Assembly (NCBI GenBank): GCA_900767955.1
Contig: CAAGBC010000053.1
Coordinates: 3,547-67,546 of the forward strand
DNA from: Spirochaetia bacterium
GTDB lineage: Bacteria > Spirochaetota > Spirochaetia > Treponematales > Treponemataceae
DNA: 64,000 nt
Direction of reading: 5' to 3'
A program made the position numbers and the translations under genes. Below the pieces are notes generated by a model, which was given only the letters and a program-made list of their open reading frames with translations, was not told the DNA's origin and made no database searches. Positions 56,103 through 63,580 of this stretch are shown here, piece after piece (position 1 is the stretch's first letter; each line of letters begins with the position of its first letter).

Positions 56103-58073
56103 ATGAATATTTTAGTTTCAATAATAAGTATTTTAAATACAAAGGAAAAAAAAGAAATCACATATAATATTGCATTGGAAGAATGTAATATAAAAAACGT
56201 ATCTGCTTATCATACTAATGAGAGTATTTTCAAAACATTTGTACAGATGAAAGGAATAAAAGAAACTGGCGGAATCCATAAAAATATAGTATTGGTTTCA
56301 AATGCCGTATTAAATAATAAAAATGAATTATATGATAATCAAACAGCTTATGAATACTACGAAAACTTGAAAAATCAAATTTCTCCTAATACAGAATTGA
56401 TAAAGATTCCGACAGAAAATCAAGATAATACTTCAAGAAAAATAGCAGAAATATTAAATGATATTTGTGATTATATTGGGAAGGATGATGTTGTATATAT
56501 TGATAGTGCTGGAGGACGTCGAACTACAAGTAATGCCATTCAACTTTTAGTAAAATTATTACAATATAAAGGTATTAGCAATCCATATTCATTATATTCA
56601 GATATTAACGGAGCTGAAAAAACTATTTCTGACACTTCTGCCTTTTTGAAAATGACAGATTTATTGGATGGTTTTAACGAATTTATGACAACAGGAAGAT
56701 CATATAAATTATCAGAATGTTTACATTATGCAGAAAGAAAACTTGATAATGTATTAAAGTCAAAATCAACAGTTGAAGATATTTTGCACACTATGATTGA
56801 ATTTCCTGAAAAACAACTTGATTCCCGTGTTGAAGAGTTGTTAAAGATAATGATTGAATTTTCAGACAAAATTCAATTAGGAAATATTGATAATTTAGAC
56901 ATAACTGTTCAAAATCTAAAAGAAAAGATTCAAGAGTGTGAAAAAATCACAGATGAAGACTCCATTGAACTTGTAATATTAAAACAATTCTTGCCTGTTA
57001 TTAAAGAAAAATTATTGGGTGATGAAAAAAGAATAAATTATGCAAAGATAGTAAAATGGTGTCTTGAAAATTATCTTATCCAACAAGCTCTAACTATTTT
57101 TGTTGAAAAAATTCCTGTGTATCTTTTTGAAGAACAAATTATTAAATATAAAGGTGATATAAGAAAAGCAAAAGAAGAATATAGAAGTGCAAGACAAAAA
57201 AAAGACCCCTCTGATTGGGAAACAAAAGTTTTTTATACAGATATGTTGACTTTTGTAAATCTTGATGTTGTACAATTAAAAAAATGGTTGCAAGATGGAA
57301 TTGAACCAACTTCAGAAAAAGCAAAAAATGCAACAAAATATATAAAAAAAATAGAAAAGAATTGGTATAACTTATCAAAAATACAAAATCCAGATTCTAA
57401 AATGACATCTTTACTTGATTATATTAGAGAAAAGAAGTTTACAAAGAAGGAGAGTTTCTTAAATGATTTACCAAATGCAAAAAAAGTTTACGAATTTTTG
57501 CTTGATATAGCAGAAACTCAAAGTATAGAAGGTGATAAAACAATTTATACGAAATTGCAAGGTATAGAAAATATCATGTCTGGAGCAATACTTCCTGAGT
57601 ATTGTTGGAATTGTTCAAGTATTCAATTAGCAAGTATTTATTATGGTTATATTTATGTAAAAGCATTTAGAAATCAGATTAACCATGCTTCTTCAGATGA
57701 AAATTTAACAGAAAAACAAAAAGAATTCTTACAAGATCAAGGTTATTCTATGAAAATAGATTTGTTGACAGTAAAAAAGAATATCGAACTTGCATTAAAT
57801 AAAATAGAGAATGTTTTGGTGAAAAGACAGCCAATAGAGTATGAAGATCCTAAAGATATTTTGCCTACCACATTAAAAATTGGAGATATTGTAGAAGCAA
57901 TGTGTATAGAAAAGAAAGTTGTAAGAATAAAAAAACATCCTTACAATATTCAATTGGTAATAAATAATTTAGATAATCCTTATGATTTGGTAAATCTTAA
58001 AGTAAAGGTCAAAGTGAAACAAATATCTAAGGTTGGAAAAATAAGTCAAGTTGAATATATAGAAAATTGTTAG
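56103..58073 (+). CDS. Csx1-type CARF-HEPN ribonuclease A
   Basis: About 656 residues from ATG 56103, with GGAGGTG just before it; the upstream in-frame ATG 56091 lies in that ribosome binding site. The N-terminal CARF domain shows VYIDSAGGRRTTSNAIQLL, equivalent to the D-x-T-x-G loop of Csx1/Csm6 proteins. The C-terminal region has AFRNQINHA, the HEPN R-x4-x-H motif (R523, H528), and a basic S1/OB-like end (VKVKVKQISKVGKISQVEYI). Such enzymes are switched on by cyclic oligoadenylate from Cas10 and cleave RNA. It is much longer than usual Csx1. Confidence 0.78.
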   Translation: MNILVSIISILNTKEKKEITYNIALEECNIKNVSAYHTNESIFKTFVQMKGIKETGGIHKNIVLVSNAVLNNKNELYDNQTAYEYYENLKNQISPNTELIKIPTENQDNTSRKIAEILNDICDYIGKDDVVYIDSAGGRRTTSNAIQLLVKLLQYKGISNPYSLYSDINGAEKTISDTSAFLKMTDLLDGFNEFMTTGRSYKLSECLHYAERKLDNVLKSKSTVEDILHTMIEFPEKQLDSRVEELLKIMIEFSDKIQLGNIDNLDITVQNLKEKIQECEKITDEDSIELVILKQFLPVIKEKLLGDEKRINYAKIVKWCLENYLIQQALTIFVEKIPVYLFEEQIIKYKGDIRKAKEEYRSARQKKDPSDWETKVFYTDMLTFVNLDVVQLKKWLQDGIEPTSEKAKNATKYIKKIEKNWYNLSKIQNPDSKMTSLLDYIREKKFTKKESFLNDLPNAKKVYEFLLDIAETQSIEGDKTIYTKLQGIENIMSGAILPEYCWNCSSIQLASIYYGYIYVKAFRNQINHASSDENLTEKQKEFLQDQGYSMKIDLLTVKKNIELALNKIENVLVKRQPIEYEDPKDILPTTLKIGDIVEAMCIEKKVVRIKKHPYNIQLVINNLDNPYDLVNLKVKVKVKQISKVGKISQVEYIENC

Positions 58074-58078
58074 TATTT

Positions 58079-58114
58079 TTATCAATTTTTAAGCCCATCC
58101 CTCTCTAATAATTA
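58079..58114 (+). promoter_or_regulatory. Island promoter motif, copy 4
   Basis: TTATCAATTTTTA, then CTCTAATA 23 bases after the T of TATCA. It precedes the small ORF at 58143. Confidence 0.5.
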
Positions 58115-58142
58115 TATAAACAATTTTACTAAGGAGGCAATT

Positions 58143-58301
58143 ATGGCTGTTTATAAGATTTATGATTTACAAGGACGTTGTTGGGATGGAGATCATTGGT
58201 CATATTGGTTTGAAAAACATTTTTATTCAAAGGGCTCTGTAATTGCTTGTATGCGAATGTTAAAAAAAGCAGGATATCGTTGTTACTACGAAAAATGTTA
58301 A
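58143..58301 (+). CDS. Small protein, 52 aa, unknown
   Basis: Too short for usual gene finding, but AAGGAGG ten bases before ATG 58143 and an island promoter copy support it. The peptide is rich in Trp, Tyr and Cys (GRCWDGDHWSYWFEKHFYS) and ends GYRCYYEKC. Four Cys and several aromatic residues suggest a compact fold or disulfide-free metal site. The stop lies just before the cas2 remnant, so it may be a fusion product or an independent small gene. Confidence 0.5.
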   Translation: MAVYKIYDLQGRCWDGDHWSYWFEKHFYSKGSVIACMRMLKKAGYRCYYEKC

Positions 58302-58311
58302 GTTCTTGCTA

Positions 58312-58480
58312 GTGATGCCTACAGAATTCAAGTTTCAATTTCTGAATTTGCAGTAACAGAATCTATTATTCATAAGGCAAATGAATTTTGAAGATTCTGT
58401 GAGGATTTTCCAACTGTGTTCAGAAGATTGGAGACAAGGATTTGAAGGGCAAAACAATTTATGCTTATCACAATAATCTA
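58312..58480 (+). pseudogene. cas2: cas2 remnant upstream of array 1
   Basis: Bases 58317-58450 match parts of the intact cas2 at 60248: YRIQFSIFEF and TESI can be read with frameshifts, and GAAGATTCTGT, CTGTGTTCAGAAGATTGG and others are nearly identical stretches. Frame breaks and missing N-terminus make it non-functional. It shows that a second adaptation module once stood directly before array 1. Confidence 0.7.
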
Positions 58481-58489
58481 ATTAATGCA

Positions 58490-58719
58490 GAATTTAAATT
58501 ATGTGCTATACTAATATGGTTGAAAAGTTTTTTGACATAGCAAATTCCATAAAATTCAACTAGGGGGTTTGCGATTTTTATATTTTCTTGCAATGTAAGT
58601 AAATAGGATGTGTGGGTATGAAAAAACAGATGACAAAACAAAAAAATATGCTACTATAGCATCGGTTTGCGATTTTGCAGTTGCAAGTCCTTGCTATATA
58701 AGGATTTACAAGGGATAGT
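58490..58719 (+). promoter_or_regulatory. CRISPR leader of array 1
   Basis: The 230 bases before the first repeat contain AATTTAAATTATG, TATACTAATATGGTTGAAAA and GGTTTGCGATTTT, ending in GGATAGT. Nearly the same sequence precedes array 2 (63340-63580). A leader holds the array promoter and the integration signals for Cas1-Cas2. Confidence 0.75.
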
Positions 58720-59050
58720 ATCTGAACAATTTGACCTGTTTAAGGGATTAAGACCATTATCACCGTCACCGATAGTAAACTCGTTTGGTATAAATCTGAA
58801 CAATTTGACCTGTTTAAGGGATTAAGACCTGCTTACAATCTCGTATACCACGGATCCTTCTTCTAATAATCTGAACAATTTGACCTGTTTAAGGGATTAA
58901 GACTTTCACAACCACCAATCTGCAGCTTCCTCTGCGGATGATCATCTGAACAATTTGACCTGTTTAAGGGATTAAGACTTGTCAGAACATGGAGTACACC
59001 CAAAAGTGTCATAATATTCATCTGAACAATTTGACCTGTTTAAGGGATTT
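58720..59050 (+). CRISPR. CRISPR array 1: five repeats, four spacers
   Basis: Repeats of 35 bases, beginning ATCTGAACAATTTGACC and ending GGGATTAAGAC, start at 58720, 58794, 58869, 58944 and 59020. Spacers are 39, 40, 40 and 41 bases. The last repeat is degenerate at its 3' end (GGGATTTATTA), which with the left leader sets the orientation to the plus strand. Spacer 1 overlaps spacer 4 of array 2 in sequence. The repeat differs from that of array 2 at position 9 (A instead of C). Confidence 0.95.
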
Positions 59051-59086
59051 ATTAAATTATTACAAGAGAGTATAAAATAATAAAGT

Positions 59087-59122
59087 TTGTCAATTTTTTG
59101 AAAAACCTCAATCTTATAATTA
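59087..59122 (+). promoter_or_regulatory. Island promoter motif, copy 5
   Basis: TTGTCAATTTTTT, then ATCTTATA 23 bases on, in the gap between array 1 and cas1. It would drive cas1-cas2. Confidence 0.6.
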
Positions 59123-59240
59123 ATAAGACTGGGGTTTTTATTTTTCAGTTGAAATTTATGTTGTTTTTGTAAGTTTAACTATTACAAAGATATATTGATT
59201 ATAAATTCACCAGATATGAGAAAGAATACGAGGTGTAAAA

Positions 59241-60236
59241 ATGACAAATTTGCATATTATTTCAAAACGCGGACAAATTACAAAATGTGATGAACATCTT
59301 TATTTTAAAGATTATGAAGGAAATACAACAAGAATTCTTCCATCCAAGACAAAACAAATTTTAGTGTATAGTCCAGTTTCTATCACAGGTGAAGCTTTTA
59401 CAATTTTGGCAAAAAATAAAATTCCTTTTGCTATAAAAACTTACAATGGAGTTGATAATATTGTTGTTCAGTATAATGATGGAAAAAATGTATTTTTAAG
59501 ACAAACTCAATTTCAGATTTCAGAAAATGCAGAAAGGTCTCTAGAAATAGCAAAGAAAATTGTTTTGGGAAAAATTAAGAATCAAATTACTTTTTTGCAA
59601 AGAATTAAACGGACTGAAAATTTATCTGAAGAATATACTAATACCATAAGTGAAGTTAAATTAATTTTAAAAGATGTAGAAAAATGTAATTCTTTAGAAG
59701 CTTTAAGAGGTTTGGAAGGAATGGCATCTAGAAAATATTTTAGTATCTATGGAACTCACATAAAACCTGAATGGGCAATCTTTGAAAAGCGTTCCAAAAA
59801 TCCTCCAAAATCAAATGTTAATGCTGTTATGAGTTTTTTGTATTCTTTGCTTTCTCAAGAAGTTGCGTTTGCAGCACAAACAACAGGATTAGATTTAATG
59901 GTTGGAACATTACATAGTTTGTGTTATGGTCGCGATTCTTTAGTTTATGATTTGATGGAAGAATTTAGAACACCAATAGCAGATACTCTTTGTTGTTATT
60001 TATTTAATGATAATATTTTAAATGAAGATGATTTTGAAGAAATTGAAAATGGAATTTATCTTACAAAAAGTGGAATGAAAAAAGTTATAAATGCTTTTGA
60101 AGAAAAAATGCAGAAATCAATATTGTATGGAGATAAATATTTTTCATACAGAGAAATTATTTTCAACCAAGTTGAACAGTATAAAGATTACATTATGAAT
60201 AATCAGGAGGATTATATAGCATTTCAATATAAGTAA
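59241..60236 (+). CDS. cas1: Cas1 integrase
   Basis: 331 residues with the Cas1 catalytic set: RGLEGMASRKYF (E159), VGTLHSLCYGRDSL (H225) and LMEEFRTPIAD (acidic residue near 240). ATG 59241 follows GAGGTGT. With Cas2 it inserts spacers at the leader end. The gap to cas2 is about 11 bases. No reverse transcriptase is fused, so spacers are taken from DNA as far as this protein shows. Confidence 0.95.
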   Translation: MTNLHIISKRGQITKCDEHLYFKDYEGNTTRILPSKTKQILVYSPVSITGEAFTILAKNKIPFAIKTYNGVDNIVVQYNDGKNVFLRQTQFQISENAERSLEIAKKIVLGKIKNQITFLQRIKRTENLSEEYTNTISEVKLILKDVEKCNSLEALRGLEGMASRKYFSIYGTHIKPEWAIFEKRSKNPPKSNVNAVMSFLYSLLSQEVAFAAQTTGLDLMVGTLHSLCYGRDSLVYDLMEEFRTPIADTLCCYLFNDNILNEDDFEEIENGIYLTKSGMKKVINAFEEKMQKSILYGDKYFSYREIIFNQVEQYKDYIMNNQEDYIAFQYK

Positions 60237-60247
60237 AGAGGTTGCCA

Positions 60248-60541
60248 ATGAAAGAAAAGCACTATCTAATAGCTTATGATATTACAGATGATAGGCGTCG
60301 CAGAATGATAGTGAAACTTCTTATGAATTATGCCTATAGAATTCAATTTTCAATTTTTGAATTTACAGCAACAGAATCTATTGCACAAAAAATATATGAA
60401 AAAATAAAAAGAATAATTGAAGAAAACGAAGATTCTGTAAGTATATACGAACTGTGTTCAGAAGATTGGAATAAAAGAATTCGAATGGGTGTAAATAAAG
60501 AAGAAATTAATATTTATGAACAATCTGCCGCAATTATATAA
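60248..60541 (+). CDS. cas2: Cas2 adaptation protein
   Basis: 97 residues from ATG 60248 with AGAGG upstream; the frame opens with TTG six bases earlier. The ferredoxin-like Cas2 fold starts HYLIAYDITDDRRRRMIVKL and contains YRIQFSIFEFTATES. It bridges the two Cas1 dimers. It follows cas1 and precedes Csx1-type gene B, and its sequence identifies the remnant at 58312. Confidence 0.93.
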   Translation: MKEKHYLIAYDITDDRRRRMIVKLLMNYAYRIQFSIFEFTATESIAQKIYEKIKRIIEENEDSVSIYELCSEDWNKRIRMGVNKEEINIYEQSAAII

Positions 60542-60610
60542 TTAAAATTGGTCTTTCTGATAATAAAATGTTACAATTGTTGTAACAAAACAACTTAAGA
60601 GGAGAAAATT

Positions 60611-61831
60611 ATGGCAAGAAAATTTATATCTTTTTTAGGAACAGCAGATTATGCAGAAGTTTTTTATGAATTAAATGGTGAAAAATCAAATAAAAAAATT
60701 AAATTCGTGCAAGAAGCTATTATCACATTAGCTTGTAAACAATTTGATATAAGAACAGATAAGATAATCATTTTATTAACAGAAGCAGCAAGAGAAAAAA
60801 ATTGGGAAAAATTAAAAAACTCTTTGGTTAATAGTGGTATCCCAGAAGAAATGATTTTATCACTCGATATTCCTGCAGAAAAAGGTGAAGCTGGAGTTTG
60901 GAGACTTTTTGAAAAAATATATAATGATGTTTTAGAACATGAAGATACAGTAATTTTTGATATAACAAATGCATTCAGATTTTTACCAGTTGTAATGTAT
61001 TCAGTGTTGCGTTATGCACAATATTTAAAAAATGTAAAATTAGAAGGAATATATTATGGTGCTTATGAACAAACAGAAAATGAAGTTGAACCAATCATAA
61101 ATCTTACAGAAACTTACGAAATAATCGAATGGGCAGCTGCAGCAAATATATTCACAAGTTATGGAATTTCAAGTGAACTAAATAAAAGAATAAAAAAACA
61201 AAATGAAGATTTTTCTAAAACTGGTCATCTTTCAGATGCTATTGTAACAATGTCTAGAAATATAAACTTTGCAAGAGGTTTACGAATCATGGAAGGTAAT
61301 ATTTTTCAAAATTGTATTGAAAAAATAGATATCTATAAGGAAGATAAAAGTATAAATCCTGCACTTCCACCAATATTGGATAAAGTTACAAAGAAAATTG
61401 AAAAATTCAAAACAAACTCTGTATTAAATTTTATTCCCGCATTGGAATGGTATATAGAACATGATATGCCAGCAGAAGCTCTTTCAATGATGAAAGAAGG
61501 CATAGTTTCATATTTGTTAGTTGAAAATAATTTAAATTATAAAGATTCTCTATTAAGACTTGTTTTTGGACAGCGCTTGTCATACAAAGGAACAAGCTCA
61601 TTTGATTATAAAAAAACAAAAATTGAATCAAAAAAAGAAATTATTGAAGAAATTATGAATCAAGAAAATACAAAAGAACTTAAATCAATTATAGAATCAT
61701 TTAATTCCTTTAGAAATGATATTGATCATTGTGGCTTTGGGGAAGGTGCAAGAAATCCTGAAAATCTTCAAAAGGAACTAAAAAAAGCTTTTGAAAAAAT
61801 AAAAACTTTTTTTTCAGAAAAAATTGAATAA
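60611..61831 (+). CDS. Csx1-type CARF-HEPN ribonuclease B (TM1812/Csx2 family)
   Basis: 406 residues, a classical TM1812 family protein. MARKFISFLGTADY at the N-terminus and FDITNAFRFLPVVMYSVLRY form the CARF ligand loop, followed by LKNVKLEGIYYGAYE. The C-terminal HEPN motif is FRNDIDHCG (R368, H373). Like protein A it would cleave RNA when bound to cyclic oligoadenylate. GAGGAG lies before ATG 60611. The locus thus has two distinct HEPN effectors plus a stand-alone CARF protein. Confidence 0.88.
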   Translation: MARKFISFLGTADYAEVFYELNGEKSNKKIKFVQEAIITLACKQFDIRTDKIIILLTEAAREKNWEKLKNSLVNSGIPEEMILSLDIPAEKGEAGVWRLFEKIYNDVLEHEDTVIFDITNAFRFLPVVMYSVLRYAQYLKNVKLEGIYYGAYEQTENEVEPIINLTETYEIIEWAAAANIFTSYGISSELNKRIKKQNEDFSKTGHLSDAIVTMSRNINFARGLRIMEGNIFQNCIEKIDIYKEDKSINPALPPILDKVTKKIEKFKTNSVLNFIPALEWYIEHDMPAEALSMMKEGIVSYLLVENNLNYKDSLLRLVFGQRLSYKGTSSFDYKKTKIESKKEIIEEIMNQENTKELKSIIESFNSFRNDIDHCGFGEGARNPENLQKELKKAFEKIKTFFSEKIE

Positions 61832-61834
61832 AAT

Positions 61835-61870
61835 TTGTCAATTTTTATAAATAATACTCTCTTATAAAGT
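61835..61870 (+). promoter_or_regulatory. Island promoter motif, copy 6
   Basis: TTGTCAATTTTTA, then CTCTTATA 23 bases on, 30 bases before the first gene of the small-protein trio. Confidence 0.6.
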
Positions 61871-61899
61871 ATAAGATAAATATTTTATAGGAGAGAATT

Positions 61900-62238
61900 A
61901 TGAATAAGAATTTATGCGTTCCACCAACACCAAATAACCCATCACTTCCTGTACCTATTGCAGATTGTCTTTCAGCTGTTAGTTCAGCAGGTAGTATATT
62001 TGACTCATTATCAAAAATTGTAGAAAGCAATAACAATAGAATTGTACAGTTAGAGACTTTATATTCCAATGCAGAAAAAATAAATAAACAGATGGATATT
62101 TCCAAAAATAAATTTGATGCAAAAATGAAAATGTATAGTGCTCAGTTTGACAATGTTATTACAGATAAATGTCTTTCTTCTGATGAAAAAACAAAATTGC
62201 TTATGAGTATTATTCAAGGAGAAATTCAATGTCAGTAA
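61900..62238 (+). CDS. Small unknown protein of the trio, 112 aa (paralogue 1)
   Basis: Not recognised. A Pro-rich start (CVPPTPNNPSLPVP) is followed by a helical region with SAGSIFDSLSKIVESNNNR, a long helix and a final segment CLSSDEKTKLLMSIIQ. GGAGAG lies before ATG 61900. The body is similar in order and residues to the next protein (G/A-S-I-F-x-S-I/L-x-x-I-x-x-S-N-N; CLS...I-I-x), so the two are paralogues. Overlaps the next frame by ten bases. Confidence 0.6.
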   Translation: MNKNLCVPPTPNNPSLPVPIADCLSAVSSAGSIFDSLSKIVESNNNRIVQLETLYSNAEKINKQMDISKNKFDAKMKMYSAQFDNVITDKCLSSDEKTKLLMSIIQGEIQCQ

Positions 62239-62546
62239 TGATTCCTGCTACTATGAGTTTAAACTATCTATCAAGTGCCGCTTCTGTTTTAAAAGATACA
62301 GCCTCAATTTTTTCTTCTATAGAAAGAATTTGTATTTCAAACAATATGTGTCAGATAGAATTAGCAAAAATTCATATAGCAACGGAATTAATATGTAAAA
62401 AAATAAAAATGAAAAGTAATTTTGATATTGCACGCATATTGAATGAATATAATTATGCAAAAATTATATTAAATTCAAAAACCTTGAATAATAAAGCAAA
62501 AGAAGAATGTTTATCTAAAATTATAGAAGTAATACAAACTATTTAA
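62229..62546 (+). CDS. Small unknown protein of the trio, 105 aa (paralogue 2)
   Basis: Helical protein with DTASIFSSIERICISNNMCQ near residue 25 and KEECLSKIIEVIQTI at the end, matching the layout of the preceding protein. Three or four Cys are present. It overlaps the first gene and is followed after 17 bases (with TTGGAGGC) by the membrane protein gene, so all three are one operon. No known domain. Confidence 0.6.
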   Translation: MSVMIPATMSLNYLSSAASVLKDTASIFSSIERICISNNMCQIELAKIHIATELICKKIKMKSNFDIARILNEYNYAKIILNSKTLNNKAKEECLSKIIEVIQTI

Positions 62547-62563
62547 TTTTTTTTGGAGGCAAT

Positions 62564-62905
62564 ATGATTTTATTTACTGCGGGAATAATTGCTGCTGTTA
62601 CTGCATCTACTACTGCTTTAGCAACAACTGTTGCATCTGTTTCTGTTGGGGTAGGAATCACAGCTGGCATTGTAAAAAAAATTGCAGATGATATAGAAGA
62701 AGAAAATTATGCCTCCGTTCAGAAAGCAAGAAATAGTGCAAAAGAAAAAATAAATTCTACTCAGCAAGTATGTAATGAAAAAAAAGAACAGGTAAAATCT
62801 CAAGTTATAAAAGACTTGCAAGATGATGTAAAATCAAGTTCATTAAAAAAGACAACAAAATCTAAACTTATAAAACAGTTAAATTTACCAAAAACAAATA
62901 TATAA
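62564..62905 (+). CDS. Small membrane protein of the trio with coiled-coil tail, 113 aa
   Basis: The first ~38 residues are a Gly/Ala/Val/Thr-rich hydrophobic segment (ITAGIVKK at its end) of glycine-zipper type, which would span or insert into the membrane. The rest is highly charged (ADDIEEENY, KSQVIKDLQDDVKS) and probably a coiled coil. The form is that of a small pore- or membrane-disrupting effector, but this is inference. GGAGGC precedes the ATG. It lies between two CRISPR-linked genes. Confidence 0.55.
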   Translation: MILFTAGIIAAVTASTTALATTVASVSVGVGITAGIVKKIADDIEEENYASVQKARNSAKEKINSTQQVCNEKKEQVKSQVIKDLQDDVKSSSLKKTTKSKLIKQLNLPKTNI

Positions 62906-62919
62906 AATAGGAAAAATTA

Positions 62920-63312
62920 ATGTCACAAGCTTTTTGTTTATTAAATCACGAATTAACTCAAAATCAAGTAAAAGAATTAAAAGAAGAATTTAATGTTTCC
63001 CAAATAATTTATCCATCAAAAGAATTATCTCAACTTTGGTCTCAAATTCCTCCGTCAAAAAGAACAGATAAATCAATTATTAATAAAATTATTTCATTTC
63101 TTGAATTTGCAAAAAAAGATGATGTTTTAATTGTTCAAGGTGATTTTGCTTTAACATTTATGATTGTAGATTTTGCATTAAAAAATGAATTAATTCCAAT
63201 TTGTGCAACAACAAAACGCATTGCAAAAGAAAGTCGCCAAGGGGAAGTAGTTAAGCGAGAATATATTTTTGAACATGTTTGTTTTAGAAAATATGAATAT
63301 TATGAAAATTAA
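62920..63312 (+). CDS. Csx20-like CRISPR-associated protein
   Basis: 130 residues. LLNHELTQNQVKELKEE, then VQGDFALTFMIVDFALKNE and PICATTKRIAKESRQG, then EHVCFRKYEYYE, match the Csx20 family as I recall it. Csx20 and related Csx15/Csx16 proteins are small CARF-like folds proposed or shown to act as ring nucleases that destroy cyclic oligoadenylate. That would switch off the effectors of this locus. It ends 270 bases before array 2. Confidence 0.75.
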   Translation: MSQAFCLLNHELTQNQVKELKEEFNVSQIIYPSKELSQLWSQIPPSKRTDKSIINKIISFLEFAKKDDVLIVQGDFALTFMIVDFALKNELIPICATTKRIAKESRQGEVVKREYIFEHVCFRKYEYYEN

Positions 63313-63339
63313 AAATTTGACCAGTCTTCCACAATAATT

Positions 63340-63580
63340 TAATTAATGCACAATTTAAATTATGTGGTATACTAATATGGTTGAAAAGTTATTTGACATA
63401 GCAAATTCCATAAAAATCAACTGGGGGTTTGCGATTTTTATATTTTCTTGTAATGTAAGGAAATAGAGTGTATGAGTGTAAAAAAACAGATGACAAAACT
63501 AAAAAAATATGCTAATATAGCATCGGTTTGCGATTTTGCAGTTGTAAATCCTTGCTATATAAGGAGTTACAAGGGGTAGT
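63340..63580 (+). promoter_or_regulatory. CRISPR leader of array 2
   Basis: Nearly the same as the leader of array 1 (AATTTAAATTATG, TATACTAATATGGTTGAAAA, GGTTTGCGATTTT), with scattered substitutions. Ends GGGGTAGT before the first repeat. Confidence 0.75.

Noticed and set aside
59241..60236. RT-Cas1 fusion for RNA spacer capture
   Set aside because: Cas1 has normal length and no reverse transcriptase domain; the only RT in the window is the distant retron.
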